A stretch of 64,000 nt of DNA from Microcebus murinus (GCF_040939455.1 NC_134109.1:50992001-51056000); one strand, 5' to 3'. Shown: positions 23,191 to 35,704, counted from the first letter of the stretch. The notes: generated from the letters alone by a model not told the origin. Program-made: numbers and translations.

Positions 23191-23559
23191 TGATATAAGT
23201 AACAGAATTTAAATGTGGAAGGGATTGATCAATGCAGATGAGGACATATCATCAACAGAGATGAGGGAAGTGAAAACAGTACCTAGAGGAGACATTGACT
23301 CGCCTCCCTTTACTTTAAGAATGAGTGCATTATTGGTTGTCTAATACTTCCATTGGCAGGCAGTGGCATTTTTAAATAATGCATATGAGAAGAGAGCTGC
23401 TTGTTAAGCAGCCAAATAATGGATGATAGTGAACTGTGATAACCATAGCTTTTGTCCGTTCATCATACTTTTTCTCATTCTCTTCTTGTTATACAGCCTT
23501 TTTCATGAAAAACCCATTTGATGACCCTTTACTTTGCATCCCCAGTTTCCACAAGGGTT
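23191..23559. other. Unassigned stretch
   Basis: No gene or named repeat recognised between two L1M-type 3' UTR fragments. Confidence 0.4.
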
Positions 23560-23940
23560 AGTACATGATCAAGGTGGACCAGGGACCCTGATACCTAGTA
23601 ACAAGGATATTCAGAGGCAACACATAACCTAGGCCAGACAAGTCACAACTTTCCTTGGGACTTTAGTTGAAAGTAACAGCAAAGAGACATATTCTTTTAA
23701 TTGGAACTGCTATTTAGGATTATGAGTATATAACTTCCCTCTAATATCCACCATTCAGGAAGATACTGCCTGAGATTAAAGCTAAAACAGAAGAAGAGAT
23801 AATAGACTAGGAGAAAACAAGTGGCCTAATGGTATCCATTAGGTGAAAAGGTAGCTCTATCCCCTATACTTCTCAGATATGTGGACCAATAACTTCATTT
23901 TTCTTAAACTAATTAGGCTGAGTGAGTCCTGAGTAATACA
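23560..23940 (+). mobile_element. Old L1M-type 3' UTR fragment, second copy
   Basis: Ends with 'tgtggaccaataacttcat', 'ttcttaaactaattaggctg' and 'gagtcctgagtaatac', the same kind of terminus as at 23150-23170. Confidence 0.45.
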
Positions 23941-24003
23941 TTTGGTCAGTGTTTACATGTCACCTCACAAATATCATCTAGTTTTCTCATGCATGTATTC
24001 CTT

Positions 24004-25005
<1,002 letters not shown>

Positions 25006-25640
25006 ACCTTAGTTCCCTTTGTGCTGCTGTAACAGAATACCTCAGATTGGGCAATTTATAAAGAACAGAAATTCATTGGCTCATGCTTCTGGAGGCTTGG
25101 AAGTACAAGATTGAGGGGCCAACATCTGGCAAAGGCCCTCTTGCTGTGTCATCCCATGGCAGGGGCAGAAGGGTACCTAAATAAGAGAGAAAGAAATTAA
25201 ATGTCCCACTTCTTAATACTGTTACAATGGCAATTAAATTTCAGCATGAGTTTGGGAGAGGACAAACATTCAAATTATAGGAAAGGGCAAATTCATTCTC
25301 TCCTCTGGAGATTTGACATTCATCTTCTCCTGCCCTCAGACATTGGAGCTCCTCTGGTTCTCAGACCTTTAGAATTCAAGATTGCAGAGGGCATATTGTG
25401 GGACTTCTCTGCCTCCATAATCTCAAGAGCCAGTTCCCTTAATAAACCTCCTCCCTCCCTCCCCCCCCCCCTCTCTCTCTCTTTCTTGTTTCTTTGGAGA
25501 ACCCTAACACAAGGGTTCTGCCCTCATTACTGAATCACTTCCCAAAAGCTCCACTTCTTCATACCATCACCATCGTAGGGGGTAGGATTTCACCATAAGA
25601 ATTTGGGGGTGACACAAACATTCAGGCTATAGCAGTATAA
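25006..25640 (-). mobile_element. MaLR-type LTR (MLT1/MST), antisense and interrupted
   Basis: Starts with 'gctgctgtaacagaatacct', 'cagattgggcaatttataaag' and 'ttctggaggcttgg' and ends with 'aatttgggggtgacacaaac' and 'attcaggctatagc', the antisense ends of a MaLR LTR. The middle (about 25275-25510) carries other old-L1-like 3' text ending 'tttctttggagaaccctaac'. A C10 run and CT repeats lie at about 25448-25482. The 110-codon open frame at 25201-25533 is a by-product. Confidence 0.65.
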
Positions 25641-27010
25641 CCAATTTCCTTTCTCTCATATTTTAAAAGATGATTCTGACTTCCTGAATTTTGAGATTTT
25701 TCTCTCTCAAAACTCTGCTACTTTGCTTTATATCTTGAAATACATTGTACAGTAAAATATTTGCTTTCTTTAAATAAATGCATTAGCTATTTACCTTCCC
25801 TATTCTCTAACAAAATAAAAAATACCCCATCTTGAGGTGAAGCATTTGGACAGAATTTTGCATTAGGGAACTTACTGAGAACAACAAAGCTACACAGTCT
25901 GTGCCCAAAAATCTTCAGAGATTTTTTTTTTTTACTCAGTTCAATTCATTAAACATTTACTCAACATTTTGTGACAGATCCAGACTGTTGCCCATAAATC
26001 ACCTATGCTTTTGAAGAAGAGGCATGTAATCTTTAGTAATGTAATAGTGTGAGATGGTAGTACTTGAAGATTAGAAGTAAAAAGAACAAAAGCTAATAGG
26101 CTGCTAGAGAAATGACTAAAGGAAAAAGGGTAAAAGGAAAAGCTTACCCAGTCAATTCTTATTTCTATGGAATTTTCCTTAAAATACCAGCATTGTCCTT
26201 GCTTGCCTGATTACATTGCCTTGGCATTTTGATATTCTACCCAGATCATATACCTGGTCCTACGACAGCAAACAAAATAGTTCTTCTGACATAACAAGGC
26301 AGATAAAAAATGTGATGAAACAGGAAGGACAGACACAAAGATGTGAAATACAAATGCCAGTGGCCCAAAGGTTTACAAATTGCTTCCCAGAGTCTGCATC
26401 ATAGCAATTTGCACTCACTTTGAAGGTCTCTCAAGGGCAAAGAATGTTTTCCTCTCCTAGCAAACAATTTCACTTGCAGAAGGAATAAGGTATATTGTGT
26501 ACATCCAAACACCAAAGCTAATAAAGCAAACTTGATAAAAGGAGATTTGAAATTGAATCTGTTCCAAATGATCTTGTTCTCTCCACTGGGGAAGAAGCAC
26601 TTAGTTTATTAGTCACACACTAGCAGACTATGCATACAGAACTTAGTAAACAAAAGATGGTTTTAAACGAAAATCAGAAATCTGAGATTCAAAGGGAAAC
26701 ATTGATAAAGGTATTAGACACTTTTCTTATTCCTTTAACATTATTTTGGAAAATGTTTGACTTACCCCTGCCCTTTCAAATTTTAAAAGACCAGGTCTAT
26801 AAAGAAGGATAATAAAGACACCTGCCAGTTAGTGCCACAGAAGCACTGTAAGGCGTTTATTGAAAGAAAATTGTAAAATGAATGTTACTGTTATTTAGGC
26901 AATGGCCCATGTCACTCTCTGACATTATCCATACAGAACTGTCTCATAAAGATAGCCAAGTTGAAGCAGACTGTGTCCCACTTCAACAAACATTGAAAAT
27001 AAAAGTTGTT
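25641..27010. other. Unrecognised stretch
   Basis: No gene or named repeat recognised over 1.4 kb. Open frames of 60-62 codons at 26216 and 26630 have no known motif. Confidence 0.45.
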
Positions 27011-27080
27011 CCAAGCTTAACAAAGTTAAGCTTAACAAAGCTTAATAACAAAGCTAATTAGTTAAGCTTAACAAAGCTAT
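27011..27080 (+). repeat. Short local repeat of 'aagcttaacaaag'
   Basis: Three exact copies of 'aagcttaacaaag' and related half-units ('aataacaaagct') within 70 bp. AAGCTT is itself palindromic, so short hairpins are possible. Confidence 0.75.
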
Positions 27081-27519
27081 GGCAGTGAAAACTGTCATTA
27101 GTAGAAATATCACATGCTATACATATATTCCTGTCATAGAACTCTTACTAGCAAAACAGAATACAACAGAAAAATCTAAAATTAGACCAATTTTACATAA
27201 GGCTACAGAGTATAGATCCTGAATTATTTTTATTTTAGATAACATATATTAGGATACTATCCAATAAAATATTTTCTTCTTCATTTAAACTAATAATACA
27301 CACACAGAAACATGCTTATCATGTGCTTACTACTTTTTGCAACAAAGGAGTTGATAATGGCATTTTTCTTGAAAAGAAAACATAATGATAAGCTGTGGTA
27401 TAATATTACCTGCTACAAATGGCCAATAATTATAAGAAAATATTTTCTGATTCACTATTAATCAATTAAATATTATACAAACTAAAGCATACCACCATTC
27501 AAGAGTCAAATCCTAGTTT
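27081..27519. other. Unrecognised AT-rich stretch
   Basis: No gene or named repeat recognised. Confidence 0.45.
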
Positions 27520-27715
27520 TGCCTTTTCTTCCTATGCATTCCTTCAAGTTTACAGTTGCCATGATTTTCTCTGCTTACCTTTCCCAACATTATCTGAAAT
27601 TGTTCCATTACCTTGACTCTTTTCAGTGTATTTTTCTTCATAAGTTTGTTCGCCTTTTATTATATATTGGGACCAGAATTGCACACAGTATTCTAACATA
27701 TCAAGTTATATATAT
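27520..27715 (+). mobile_element. CR1/L3 LINE fragment
   Basis: 'tttgttcgccttttattata' and 'gggaccagaattgcacacag' with 'tattctaacat' match the conserved 3' part of L3/CR1. Very old. Confidence 0.6.
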
Positions 27716-27859
27716 ATATTTTATACATAAGAGAAGGTTGGTCTCTTTAGGAAGAAAATTTCTAAAACTGTTTTGTGTAAATACTTGAGACAGAATATAA
27801 CTCAGCATCCCAAGTGTTCAATTAGCTGTTTTATCTAGATAAAGATAAAATTAACTCTA

Positions 27860-28300
27860 TAAACTCAGTTATTATCTTTCCTGCCCTGCCATATTTGCAT
27901 TGTAGAAAATGTCTGACTCCCTTGCAGCTAGTGTTCAAATTATGATTTAGGTGTTTTCTTGTTTTTTTTTTTTCATTAGACATACTTATGAGAGAGTTGA
28001 ATTCTGAATTGAGAAAGGCAAGTACAACTCAATTCATTTGCTGGTATGGATTGCAGCAGAGGCAACATTGTTCTGGAGCCAGGAGCTGTTGCAGCAACTT
28101 CCCTAGTCAACAGGAAAACAGCTGACTGATGGAGAAGCAGCAGCAACTTTATAATCTATTTCTGTAGTAGGACTGAGGAAGTCTATTCCTTCAGCCCTCT
28201 CAATGATTCTGTATTTTATTTAATATTCAGTAATAAATCCCTTTACCCTTAAACTAGCTACAGTGGATTCAGTTATTTGCAACTGAATTTTTATTTGTAT
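27860..28300 (+). mobile_element. Old L1M-type 3' UTR fragment
   Basis: 'gactcccttgcagctagtgtt', 'ggagccaggagctgttgcag' and 'taataaatccctttaccctt' followed by 'cagttatttgcaactgaa' fit an old L1-type 3' end as seen elsewhere in the window. Confidence 0.45.
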
Positions 28301-29410
28301 ATTTAATCATTTGAGAAGGATATAAAGATCATCTCTGAAATATTATTTAAATATAGTTAATTTTTTTATGTCGCTGGCTATGTTGCTGAGTGTTTCCAAA
28401 AGTTAAAATAAAACAACCAAAAGAAATCAGGAGTGTTTTGTTTTCTTCCCAGAAGCTATTCATTTCATACTGACCACTTTCTCTTATAGACAGAATGACC
28501 TTGAATTTTTTCAAGTGTATGTTAAGATGGAATAGGATAAGTGCCATTCAGTCTGCACATCAGAGGTGAGGAAGTAGAATGTAGAAGAGTCCTATATCCC
28601 TTCTCAAGGTAATCTTTGGCATTATAATTATCCAACTAGGCAAATTTTAAAACTGCTATATGTTATTGCTACTAAGGTGCCCCCTTTTAGTAGATATGTT
28701 CTCTATGTAGTCACTAGGAAGTTAAAATCATCTTGGTTTGTAGAATCTTGAGAAACATTGCCCTCACAGTGACCATAAGCATTTTGGAAACAGTTTGTGC
28801 AACAATTCAGGGTTAACTCACATAAATAAACATTCCTCCAAGTGTTATAAACACAAGCTTCCACCTACCATGCAATGCAATTATTTCTGAGTTTAGTTAC
28901 CATAATTAATGATTGCAATATGATAACAAATTTTTCATCTTTAGTTTAGAGATGCTTACCATCAGTAATTCAGTAGTTTTGTTATCTTCTCATGAGCTTT
29001 AGCATATTGTAATGTAAACACTTTCTCATTAGTATTGGACAAATTCTAGTTGGATTGAGGCAGAATTATAACCTTAGCACCAAGTTTATCACTTAGATAA
29101 AATAATTTTCAAAATTACATATATCCTACTTACCAAATGAAAGAAATGTCTAATTGTCTAACTACACCCTAATTTTAAAAAGTAATTTCCAAAAAGGAAT
29201 ATTACTTATCCCTAGATGACCCTACCCATGGATAAAGAAATACAAGACATTAGAGCATATAAAAGCCACGTCTATTAAGAAAAAGGGAATATAAATACAA
29301 ACTCAAGCAAGCTTTGAAAGAGTGCTATCTTTAAATTTCTACTCTTAGGCGGTGTAACTTATTTCAGTTTGGGTACACAAACTCCCTCTCCTTTCTTAGG
29401 CTATGTAGGC
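28301..29410. other. Unrecognised stretch
   Basis: No gene or named repeat recognised over 1.1 kb. Confidence 0.45.
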
Positions 29411-29745
29411 TGCTATTATCTGAACATTTGTGTCTCTCCAAAATTCATATGGTGAAACCTGGGAGGTGGGTCCCTTGGGAGATGATTAGGGTTCTGCCCT
29501 CATAATGGAATTAGTACTCTTATAAAAGAAGCCAGAGAGAGAGCTCGTTTGTTCCTTCTACCATGTGAGGACACAGATAAAAGTTGCCATCTATGAAGCA
29601 GAAAGCAAGCTCTCGGGGATACCAAACCTGAAGGTGTTTGATCTTAAATTTCCCATCCCCCATTGTTGTGGCAATGTGTACAGCTAGTGTTACAGCTCTT
29701 GACCGGGAAAAAAATCGAGCAGCACACAAAGAGTTGGAGAACAGT

Positions 29746-29752
29746 CTTTATT
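29746..29752 (-). promoter_or_regulatory. LTR polyadenylation signal AATAAAG
   Basis: The plus-strand 'ctttatt' reads AATAAAG on the LTR sense strand, about 100 bp downstream of the TATA box, as expected for an R region. Confidence 0.65.
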
Positions 29753-29854
29753 CTTCCACAGTAGCACAGTAGGCTCAGCACCTACTGTTACAGCGCTCTT
29801 CCCGTCTTCTGATCTTCTGACCCTTCTGCCCCCCCCACCTTGTTCTCCTCCTGC

Positions 29855-29861
29855 TTTTATA
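29855..29861 (-). promoter_or_regulatory. LTR TATA box
   Basis: The plus-strand 'ttttata' reads TATAAAA on the LTR sense strand, directly after a CCAAT motif (29862-29868). Position within the LTR fits a U3 promoter. Confidence 0.65.
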
Positions 29862-29885
29862 CCATTGGTAGGGCTCAAAAAGCGT

Positions 29886-29969
29886 CCAATCAATGACAAG
29901 CTTTAACATCCAATCAACAACAAGCTTTAACATCCAATCAAAAACAATGGGATTCAAAAATTACCCAAT
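29886..29969 (-). promoter_or_regulatory. U3 repeat with four CCAAT boxes
   Basis: Plus-strand 'ccaat' occurs at 29886-29890, 29910-29914, 29934-29938 and 29965-29969. The first three are exactly 24 bp apart within a near-perfect tandem repeat containing 'acaagctttaacat'. This looks like a duplicated LTR enhancer/promoter module that could bind NF-Y-type factors, which is inference. Confidence 0.7.
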
Positions 29970-30249
29970 CAGGGTCACGCAAGAAGTGCGGCCAGAAACA
30001 GGCAGCAGGACTCAGGCCTGGGGGCATTCCAGCACTACGGCCTACCAGGTCCCGCCAGGCCCCAGCAGCGTGCCCTCCAACTGGCCACATGCAGTGCTGG
30101 CCCGTGGAGATGAGGAGCGTTGGGGAGGCGGCAAGCGGCCGTCCTGGAGCCTGACATTTTCCGTGTCACCATAACTGTGAGAAAAAATTTCTGTTGTTTA
30201 TAAATTACCCAGTCTATTGTATTTTGTTATAACAGCTTGAACAAAGACA

Positions 30250-31244
30250 GAAGCATTAATACACGCTTACAGGCCTGTCTTTGATGACAGTCACTAATAG
30301 TTATAAAACTACTACCAACATCAAGAAGATGAGGAAGAGGAGGAAAAGAAAGATGAGGAAAAGGAGGAGGAAGGAAAAGACAGAGGGAGGGAGGGAGATT
30401 GAAAAGGAGCTTGCTTCCTTGAGGAATCCAATACTTGGGAACAATAAGCCTTATCACCTGGAGTATATCAAACATTAAAGAGCAAAACATAATCATTTAA
30501 ATATTTATGGATACAACCTGGTGATGGACAGGCCTGACTGCTTCTTACTGCTTGCAGAACCACACTGCCATGTGGCTGGAACCTCTGAAATATCAAGATG
30601 TGCCCTTCCATCTGTTAAAGCCTGCGTCCCAGTTCACCTCTGACCCTCATGAATAAAACAAATGAAACACACAGACGAAGCAGCATGTTCCTAGGTGATT
30701 ATGAATGACCTCAAATTGGTGTTATAAAACAAGAAAGTGCTACTCTACCTGAGGAGAATTGTAAACCCCATGCAATCCATTGTTTCATTACTTCAATTTG
30801 GTAGGCTCTATAAATAATGAGGAAGAATTAGGCCCTTCTCTGTGTATTATTTGCATCACTGATCAGAAAACAGAATTTGTGCTTAACCTAGTTATAAAAT
30901 TTAAAATAATTCTAGTTACCTATCCAGCACATATTTTAAAAATGCTCTGAAATTCTGCCATCTTGTGGGACTTTAGAAATATAACAAATGACTAGGTTCT
31001 AAGTTTCATGTTTTACATAATTTAAAATGCTTATACAATTATAAGCATGAATGAACACAGTATATGTAAAGGCATCTGATATGTCAAAGAAAATTCAATT
31101 TCCCTTTTCCCCCTCATTCCATATTTCATATATAAGCAAATCATCCTTAACTTCATTGATCTAGACCAATCAAATCCATAATTTGAAATAATTTAGACCT
31201 GGTAGAAACTTAAGTTGTAACACATTTTTCCCATTTTTCTTATA
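30250..31244. other. Unassigned stretch with GA-rich patch
   Basis: A purine-only patch (about 30327-30404: 'gatgaggaagaggaggaaaa' and similar) is a simple low-complexity tract. The rest, including a locally less AT-rich part at 30520-30660, is not recognised. Confidence 0.5.
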
Positions 31245-31837
31245 CAATTGACCCTTGAACAACATATGTTTAACCTGTATAGGTCCATTTATAATGTAGG
31301 TCTTTTTCAATATATATATTGGAAAAGTTTTTGGACATTTGAAACAATTTGAAAAAACTTGCAGATGAATAACATAGCCCAGAAATATGAAAAAAAGAAA
31401 AAGGTATGTCATGAATGTATAAAATATATGTACATACTAGCCTATTTTATTATTTATTACCATAAAACATATACAAATCTATTATAAAAAGTTAAAATGT
31501 ATTAAAACTTACACAAACACAGACCATTCATGGTGCCATTTGAGGCAAGAGAAATGTAAGCAAATGTAAAGATTCAGTATTAAATCATAACTACATAAAA
31601 TTAACTCTAATACATACTGTACTATTGTCATCATTTCATAGCCACCTCTTGATCCTATGACAGTGGTTGAGCTCAAGTGTTGCAAGTATCTGCTTAAAAA
31701 GCTGTGTGACACTAATCATCTCTGCGTGAGCAGTTAGTATTTCCAGTAAATTGTGTATTACAGTAAAATCTGATCTCTCACAGTTCTTGAGTATTTTTCA
31801 TCATGTTTAGTGCAATATGGTAACCTTGAATAACACC

Positions 31838-33701
31838 ATGGGACCCGTGTGAAGCATTAATAGTGATGCTGGAAATCTTTCCAAAAAACAGAGAAGAGTC
31901 ATGACATTACATTATTAAAAAAAAGTTGAATTGTCTGATATGTATCATAGATTGAGGTCTTAAATTTCAAGATGAATGGATGCAGTGTACATAAGACCCA
32001 TTGTAGGAAAAAAGGGGGGAAAAGGAAAGGAAATTCATAAAGCTGTCATTACAGATGCAAAAACCTTGCACTTTTTGTGAAATATCTTTTTATCTCACAT
32101 TAAAAATGCAGCTTTTATGTGGGTTCAGGATTGCTATAAGAAAGGCATACCTATAGGCTTCAATATGCTTCAAGAAAAAATGAGGTTGAGGTCATTATGG
32201 GACAACTTAAAGCAACAGGAAGGTGAAGGATCTAAAGCTAGAGGATTTAATGCCAGCAAAGGATGGTTTGATAATTTTAGAAAGAGGTTTGGTTTAAAAA
32301 ATATCAATGTAACAGGAAAAGCAGCTTCTACTGACCAGGAGGCAATAGATGAGTTCCCAGACACCATTAAAGAAATCATTTGAGAAGAAAGGATATCTGT
32401 TTGAATAGGTTTTTAATGAAGTACCCTATTCTGGAGAAAAAAAAAATGCCACAAAGGATATTATTATGGTAAGTAAGGAAGAGAAGTGAGCATCAGGGTT
32501 TAAGGCAGGAATGGATAGGGTAATTCAACTGTTTTTTGGAAATGCAGTTAGGTTTACAGTCTGTTGGTCAGGATTACCCTTATCTGTAAAGTGCTAATCC
32601 TCAAGCCTTGAGGGAAAGATAAATATCAGCTGTCAGTCTTTGGTTGTACAGGAAGTTCTGGAAAATGAGAATCCTTTTTGGGCATTGTTTCTATCAGTGG
32701 CCCCTGAAGTCAGGAAGTACCTTGCTAGTAAGGAACTATCTTTTAAAATTCTTTTGATATTAAACAATGCTCCTTTTGACTACTCATAACCCAAGAATTC
32801 AACATCCTGTCATTGAAGTGGCCTATTTGCCTCACAAAACAACATATCCAATTAAACCTCTAGATCAAGGATTTATAAAGATCTTTAAGGCTCATTACAC
32901 ATGGTACTCTATGGAAAAGACTGTCAATACTATAGAAGAGAACTCTGATAGAACGTCTCGAAAGGCTGGAAGAATACAACATTGAAGATGCCATCATTGT
33001 TATAGAAAAATCCATGAAAGCCACCAAGTCCCAAATAATAAATTCTCGCTGGAAAAAACTATGTCCAGATGTTGTACATGACTTCACAGGATTTAAGACA
33101 GAGATGATCAAGGAAAGCATGAAAGCATTGTGGCTATGACAAATAAAAAAAAAAAAAAGATAGGGGTGAAGGGTTTCAAAATATGGACCCTTGAGAAATT
33201 CAAGAGCTGATAGACACCACACCAGAGGAATTAACAGAAGATGAGCTGATGGAGATGAGTGCTTCCAAACCAGTGCCAGATGATGAGGAAGAAGATGCAG
33301 AAGCAGCAATGCCACAAAATAAACAGACATTAGGCAAACTGGCAGAAGGGTTCTGATTATACAAGACTGCTTAAGACTTCTTTTTACAACAAGAACACTT
33401 CTAAGATACTGGCATTAAAACTAAAGAAAATGGAGGAAGAAGGGTTGATACCATATAGAAACACTTCTGGAGAAATGAAAAAGCAAAAAACTCAAACAGA
33501 AATTACGATGTATTTCTATAAAGTTATACCAACTATGCCTACCTCTTTTGTCTCCCCTTCTACCTCTTCCACCTCTTCTTCCTCTGCCTCTCCTGAGACA
33601 GCAAGATGGATCCCTCCCCTTCCTCCTTCTCCTCAGCCTATTCAATGTTACGACAATGAGGATGAAGGCCTTATGATGATATTCTTCCACTTAATGAATA
33701 G
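31838..33701 (+). pseudogene. Tigger1 transposase pseudogene
   Basis: The ancestral enzyme was a pogo-type nuclear transposase related to CENP-B: an N-terminal helix-turn-helix pair binding the inverted repeats, then a DDE catalytic core. The start ATG is kept at 31838 and the stop TAG at 33699-33701. The best-preserved piece (32117-32383) contains 'FNASKGWFDNFRKRFGLKNI', the second, CENP-B-like DNA-binding helix region. A later frame has 'FKILLILNNAPFDYS', where active relatives have an Asp-Asn pair, so a catalytic Asp appears changed to Asn. The acidic and Ser/Thr/Pro-rich C-terminus is still visible at 33240-33700. Several frameshifts and stops separate the pieces. It is clearly dead. Confidence 0.9.
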
Positions 33702-33854
33702 TAAATATGTTTTCTCTTCCTTATGATTTTCTTAATAACATTTTCTTTTCTGTAGCTTACTTCATTGTATGAATATAGTACATAATATAGATAACATAAC
33801 AAATATGTGTTGATTGACTATTTATGTCATCAGTAAGTGTGTTATATTCTAGTC

Positions 33855-34032
33855 CAGTGGTCCCCAACCTTTTTGGCACCAGGGACTGGTTTCTTGGAAA
33901 ACAATTTTTCCATGGGCCAGGGGCCAGGGTGTGTGGGGTGATGAGGCAGAACTCAGGTGGTTGTACGCAGCCCGGTTCCTAACAGGCCATGGACCAGTAC
34001 CAGGTCATACCCCCAGGGGTTGGGGACTGTAA
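33855..34032 (+). mobile_element. MER1/Charlie3-type hAT inside Tigger1
   Basis: Runs from 'cagtggtccccaacc' to 'ggttggggactgtaa', with 'ttttggcaccagggactgg', 'aaaacaatttttccatgg' and 'gttcctaacaggccatgg'. Flanking 8-bp direct repeats are 'ttctagtc' (33847-33854) and 'ctctagtc' (34033-34040), differing at one position. Confidence 0.85.
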
Positions 34033-34070
34033 CTCTAGTCAACAGAAGGCTAGTATTAATAGTAGTTAAG

Positions 34071-34410
34071 GCCGGGTGCAGTGGGTCACACCTGTAATTC
34101 TAGCACTCTGGAAGGCTGAAGTGGGAGGATCGCTCAAGGTTATTAGTTCGAAACCAACCTGAGCAAGAGCAAGACCCTATCTCTAATAAAATAAAAAAAA
34201 AAAATAGAAAGAAATTAATTGGCCAACTAAAAACATATAGAAAAAATTAGCCAGGCATGGTGGTGCATGCCTGTAGTCCCAGATACTCAGGAGGCTGAGG
34301 CAGAAGGATTGCCTGAGTCCAGGAGTTTGAGGTTGCTGTGAGCAAGGCTGATGCCACGGCATTCTAGCCTGGGCAACAGAGTGAGACTCGGTCTTAAAAA
34401 AAAAAAAAAA
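34071..34410 (+). mobile_element. Full-length strepsirrhine Alu inside Tigger1
   Basis: Complete dimeric Alu with the strepsirrhine-type link 'aattaattggccaactaaaaa' and right arm 'gaggttgctgtgagcaaggc', ending in an A tail. Perfect 13-bp target-site duplication 'aatagtagttaag' at 34058-34070 and 34411-34423. It is the youngest-looking insertion in this nest. Confidence 0.95.
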
Positions 34411-34607
34411 AATAGTAGTTAAGTTTTGGGGCAGTCAAAAATTATACATGGATATTTGACTATGTGGTGGCTCAGCACCCCTAATCCTCATGTTTTTCAA
34501 GCATCAATTCTATATAGAATAATAAATGACTATTTTAGAGTTGATTATTTCTATTTGATAATTAGATTTTTTAGTTTTCATATACTATAATGACTCAAAA
34601 GTAATAC

Positions 34608-35166
34608 TGTGGAGTTTAGCAGTCTTGTTCTATGTTCTCAGTTCATGGTGTGCTCTTGGCTAAGGAATGACCATGTACACCAAAGTAAGACAAGCAAGAG
34701 GTGAAATTTATTGAGGGGGAACAAGATAGGATTATTGAGCAAGAGCAAGATACAGGTTTACAGAGCAAGATACATAAGCCACAGATGATGACTAGACCCC
34801 TTGTCATAGCAAAAGAGACCTTGGTTATGGTCTGGGTCTTATTTTATAGTGTCCAGACAGGGCCTCCCCATGGTTCAGATGTCATGCTCGAACCACTTTG
34901 ATGAACAGTTGGGAGTTATATGACCTGTATTACTATGCCTGCAGATATCCCAGGAGCCTCTCTGACAGTTCATTGTTCTAGGTCACTTTCCAGACTCTAT
35001 TGTAACTATGCTGCTTGGCCCAGGGGCTAGAAAGTCCACCTTATTCCTTTGCAGTTGGCGTGCTAAATTCGATTGGCCGATTTGTAGGGTATGTGCCCCC
35101 CACTCTGTATAGCAGTTGCCTACCTTGTCCCCAGGAGGGGCTAGAGGTCATAGTGGTCTACCTAAT
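34608..35166 (-). mobile_element. Probable ERV LTR, antisense
   Basis: Minus-strand reading gives 'tcaataaatttca' (AATAAA near 34708-34714) and an upstream TATA-like 'cactataaaataa' near 34845. A 5-bp direct repeat 'aatac' (34603-34607, 35167-35171) may be the target duplication, which would place the ends as given. The 66-codon open frame at 34701 is a by-product. Family not named. Confidence 0.55.
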
Positions 35167-35704
35167 AATACTACATTTTTATGTCACTTAATTCTCTGAA
35201 CATTTTATTCTTTTAAACCCTCTTCCTCTCTCTCCTTATACTTTAATGTATTTATCATCTCATTATTCTTTTTACCTATATTTTACATAAATCCATTTTT
35301 TTCTAGTTGAGTATTATTTGAGGTGTATATCATATGTTTGAGGATGTAAAACAGTGAATATTAAATATCTATTTATTTTATACCTACAGAAGTAATCCAA
35401 GGTATTTTTTTCAGAGGATATACAGAAGATGAGACATTGAGCATAACAATCTTCTGGTTGCTTGTTCATGTGTCTACAGGCTAGTGAAGCATGGAGTGAG
35501 AACCCTACAAAGTTAGACTTTCTAGTATAGGAAGATGCTTTAAAGGGTACGTGAAAGGAACTTGTGCCTACTCAAATTAAAATATGGCTATGTGTAGTCT
35601 CCTATGCAGGCTGTTTTCAGTGTAGTTTTCCCATGAAACTTATTCCTGTATAAAGTCAAATCAAATTACTAGGGGTAACAGATGAAATATGAGCAAAAAT
35701 TATG
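35167..35704. other. Unrecognised stretch between LTRs
   Basis: No gene or named repeat recognised. Could contain degraded ERV internal sequence, but no motif shows it. Confidence 0.4.

Larger units (their letters stand above)
29664..30168 (-). mobile_element. Well-preserved solo LTR (ERV1-like), antisense
   Basis: A 505 bp LTR with plus-strand ends TGTTGTGG and CGTGTCA. Exact 4-bp duplications 'ccat' (29660-29663, 30169-30172) flank it, and removing it rejoins the host MaLR text perfectly. On the minus strand it has a U3 region with repeated CCAAT-type boxes, a TATA box, then an AATAAA signal, in the normal LTR order. It is more GC-rich at the U3 end than its surroundings. No internal viral genes are present. 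It is a candidate alternative promoter or polyadenylation site. Confidence 0.85.
29411..30249 (+). mobile_element. MaLR LTR (MST/MLT1-like), split by a younger LTR
   Basis: The left part has 'atttgtgtctctccaaaattc', 'gggaggtgggtcccttggg', 'ctgccctcataatggaatta' and 'ttccttctaccatgtgagga'. The right part resumes at 30169 with 'ccataactgtgagaaaaaa', 'gtttataaattacccagtct' and 'ttttgttataacagc'. The host LTR is sense, and the insert at 29664-30168 interrupts it exactly. Confidence 0.8.
31245..34510 (+). mobile_element. Full-length Tigger1 DNA transposon remnant with nested insertions
   Basis: A pogo-superfamily element from 'caattgacccttgaacaaca' to the inverted 'tgtttttcaagcatcaattc'. It has TA dinucleotides on both sides (31243-31244, 34511-34512), as expected for this superfamily. 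Net of insertions it is close to the ~2.4-2.9 kb of complete Tigger1. The order is left inverted repeat, 5' non-coding part, a transposase pseudogene, a 3' non-coding part ('ttatgattttcttaataaca'), then the right inverted repeat. A MER1-type hAT (33855-34032) and a strepsirrhine Alu (34071-34410) sit in the 3' part. Confidence 0.92.

Noticed and set aside
25201..25533. 110-codon plus-strand frame
   Set aside because: Spans repeat-derived text and a C/CT tract; translation ends in Pro/Leu/Ser runs from the simple repeat.
29520..29957. Overlapping antisense frames of 60-69 codons near the solo LTR
   Set aside because: They cross the LTR/MaLR junction and share one sequence in different frames, so they are not viral genes.
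32117..32383. 88-codon frame as a functional CENP-B-like gene
   Set aside because: It is a fragment of the Tigger1 transposase, with stops and frameshifts on both sides.
32860..33330. 156-codon minus-strand frame, the longest in the window
   Set aside because: It is antisense to the Tigger1 transposase pseudogene and has no independent support.
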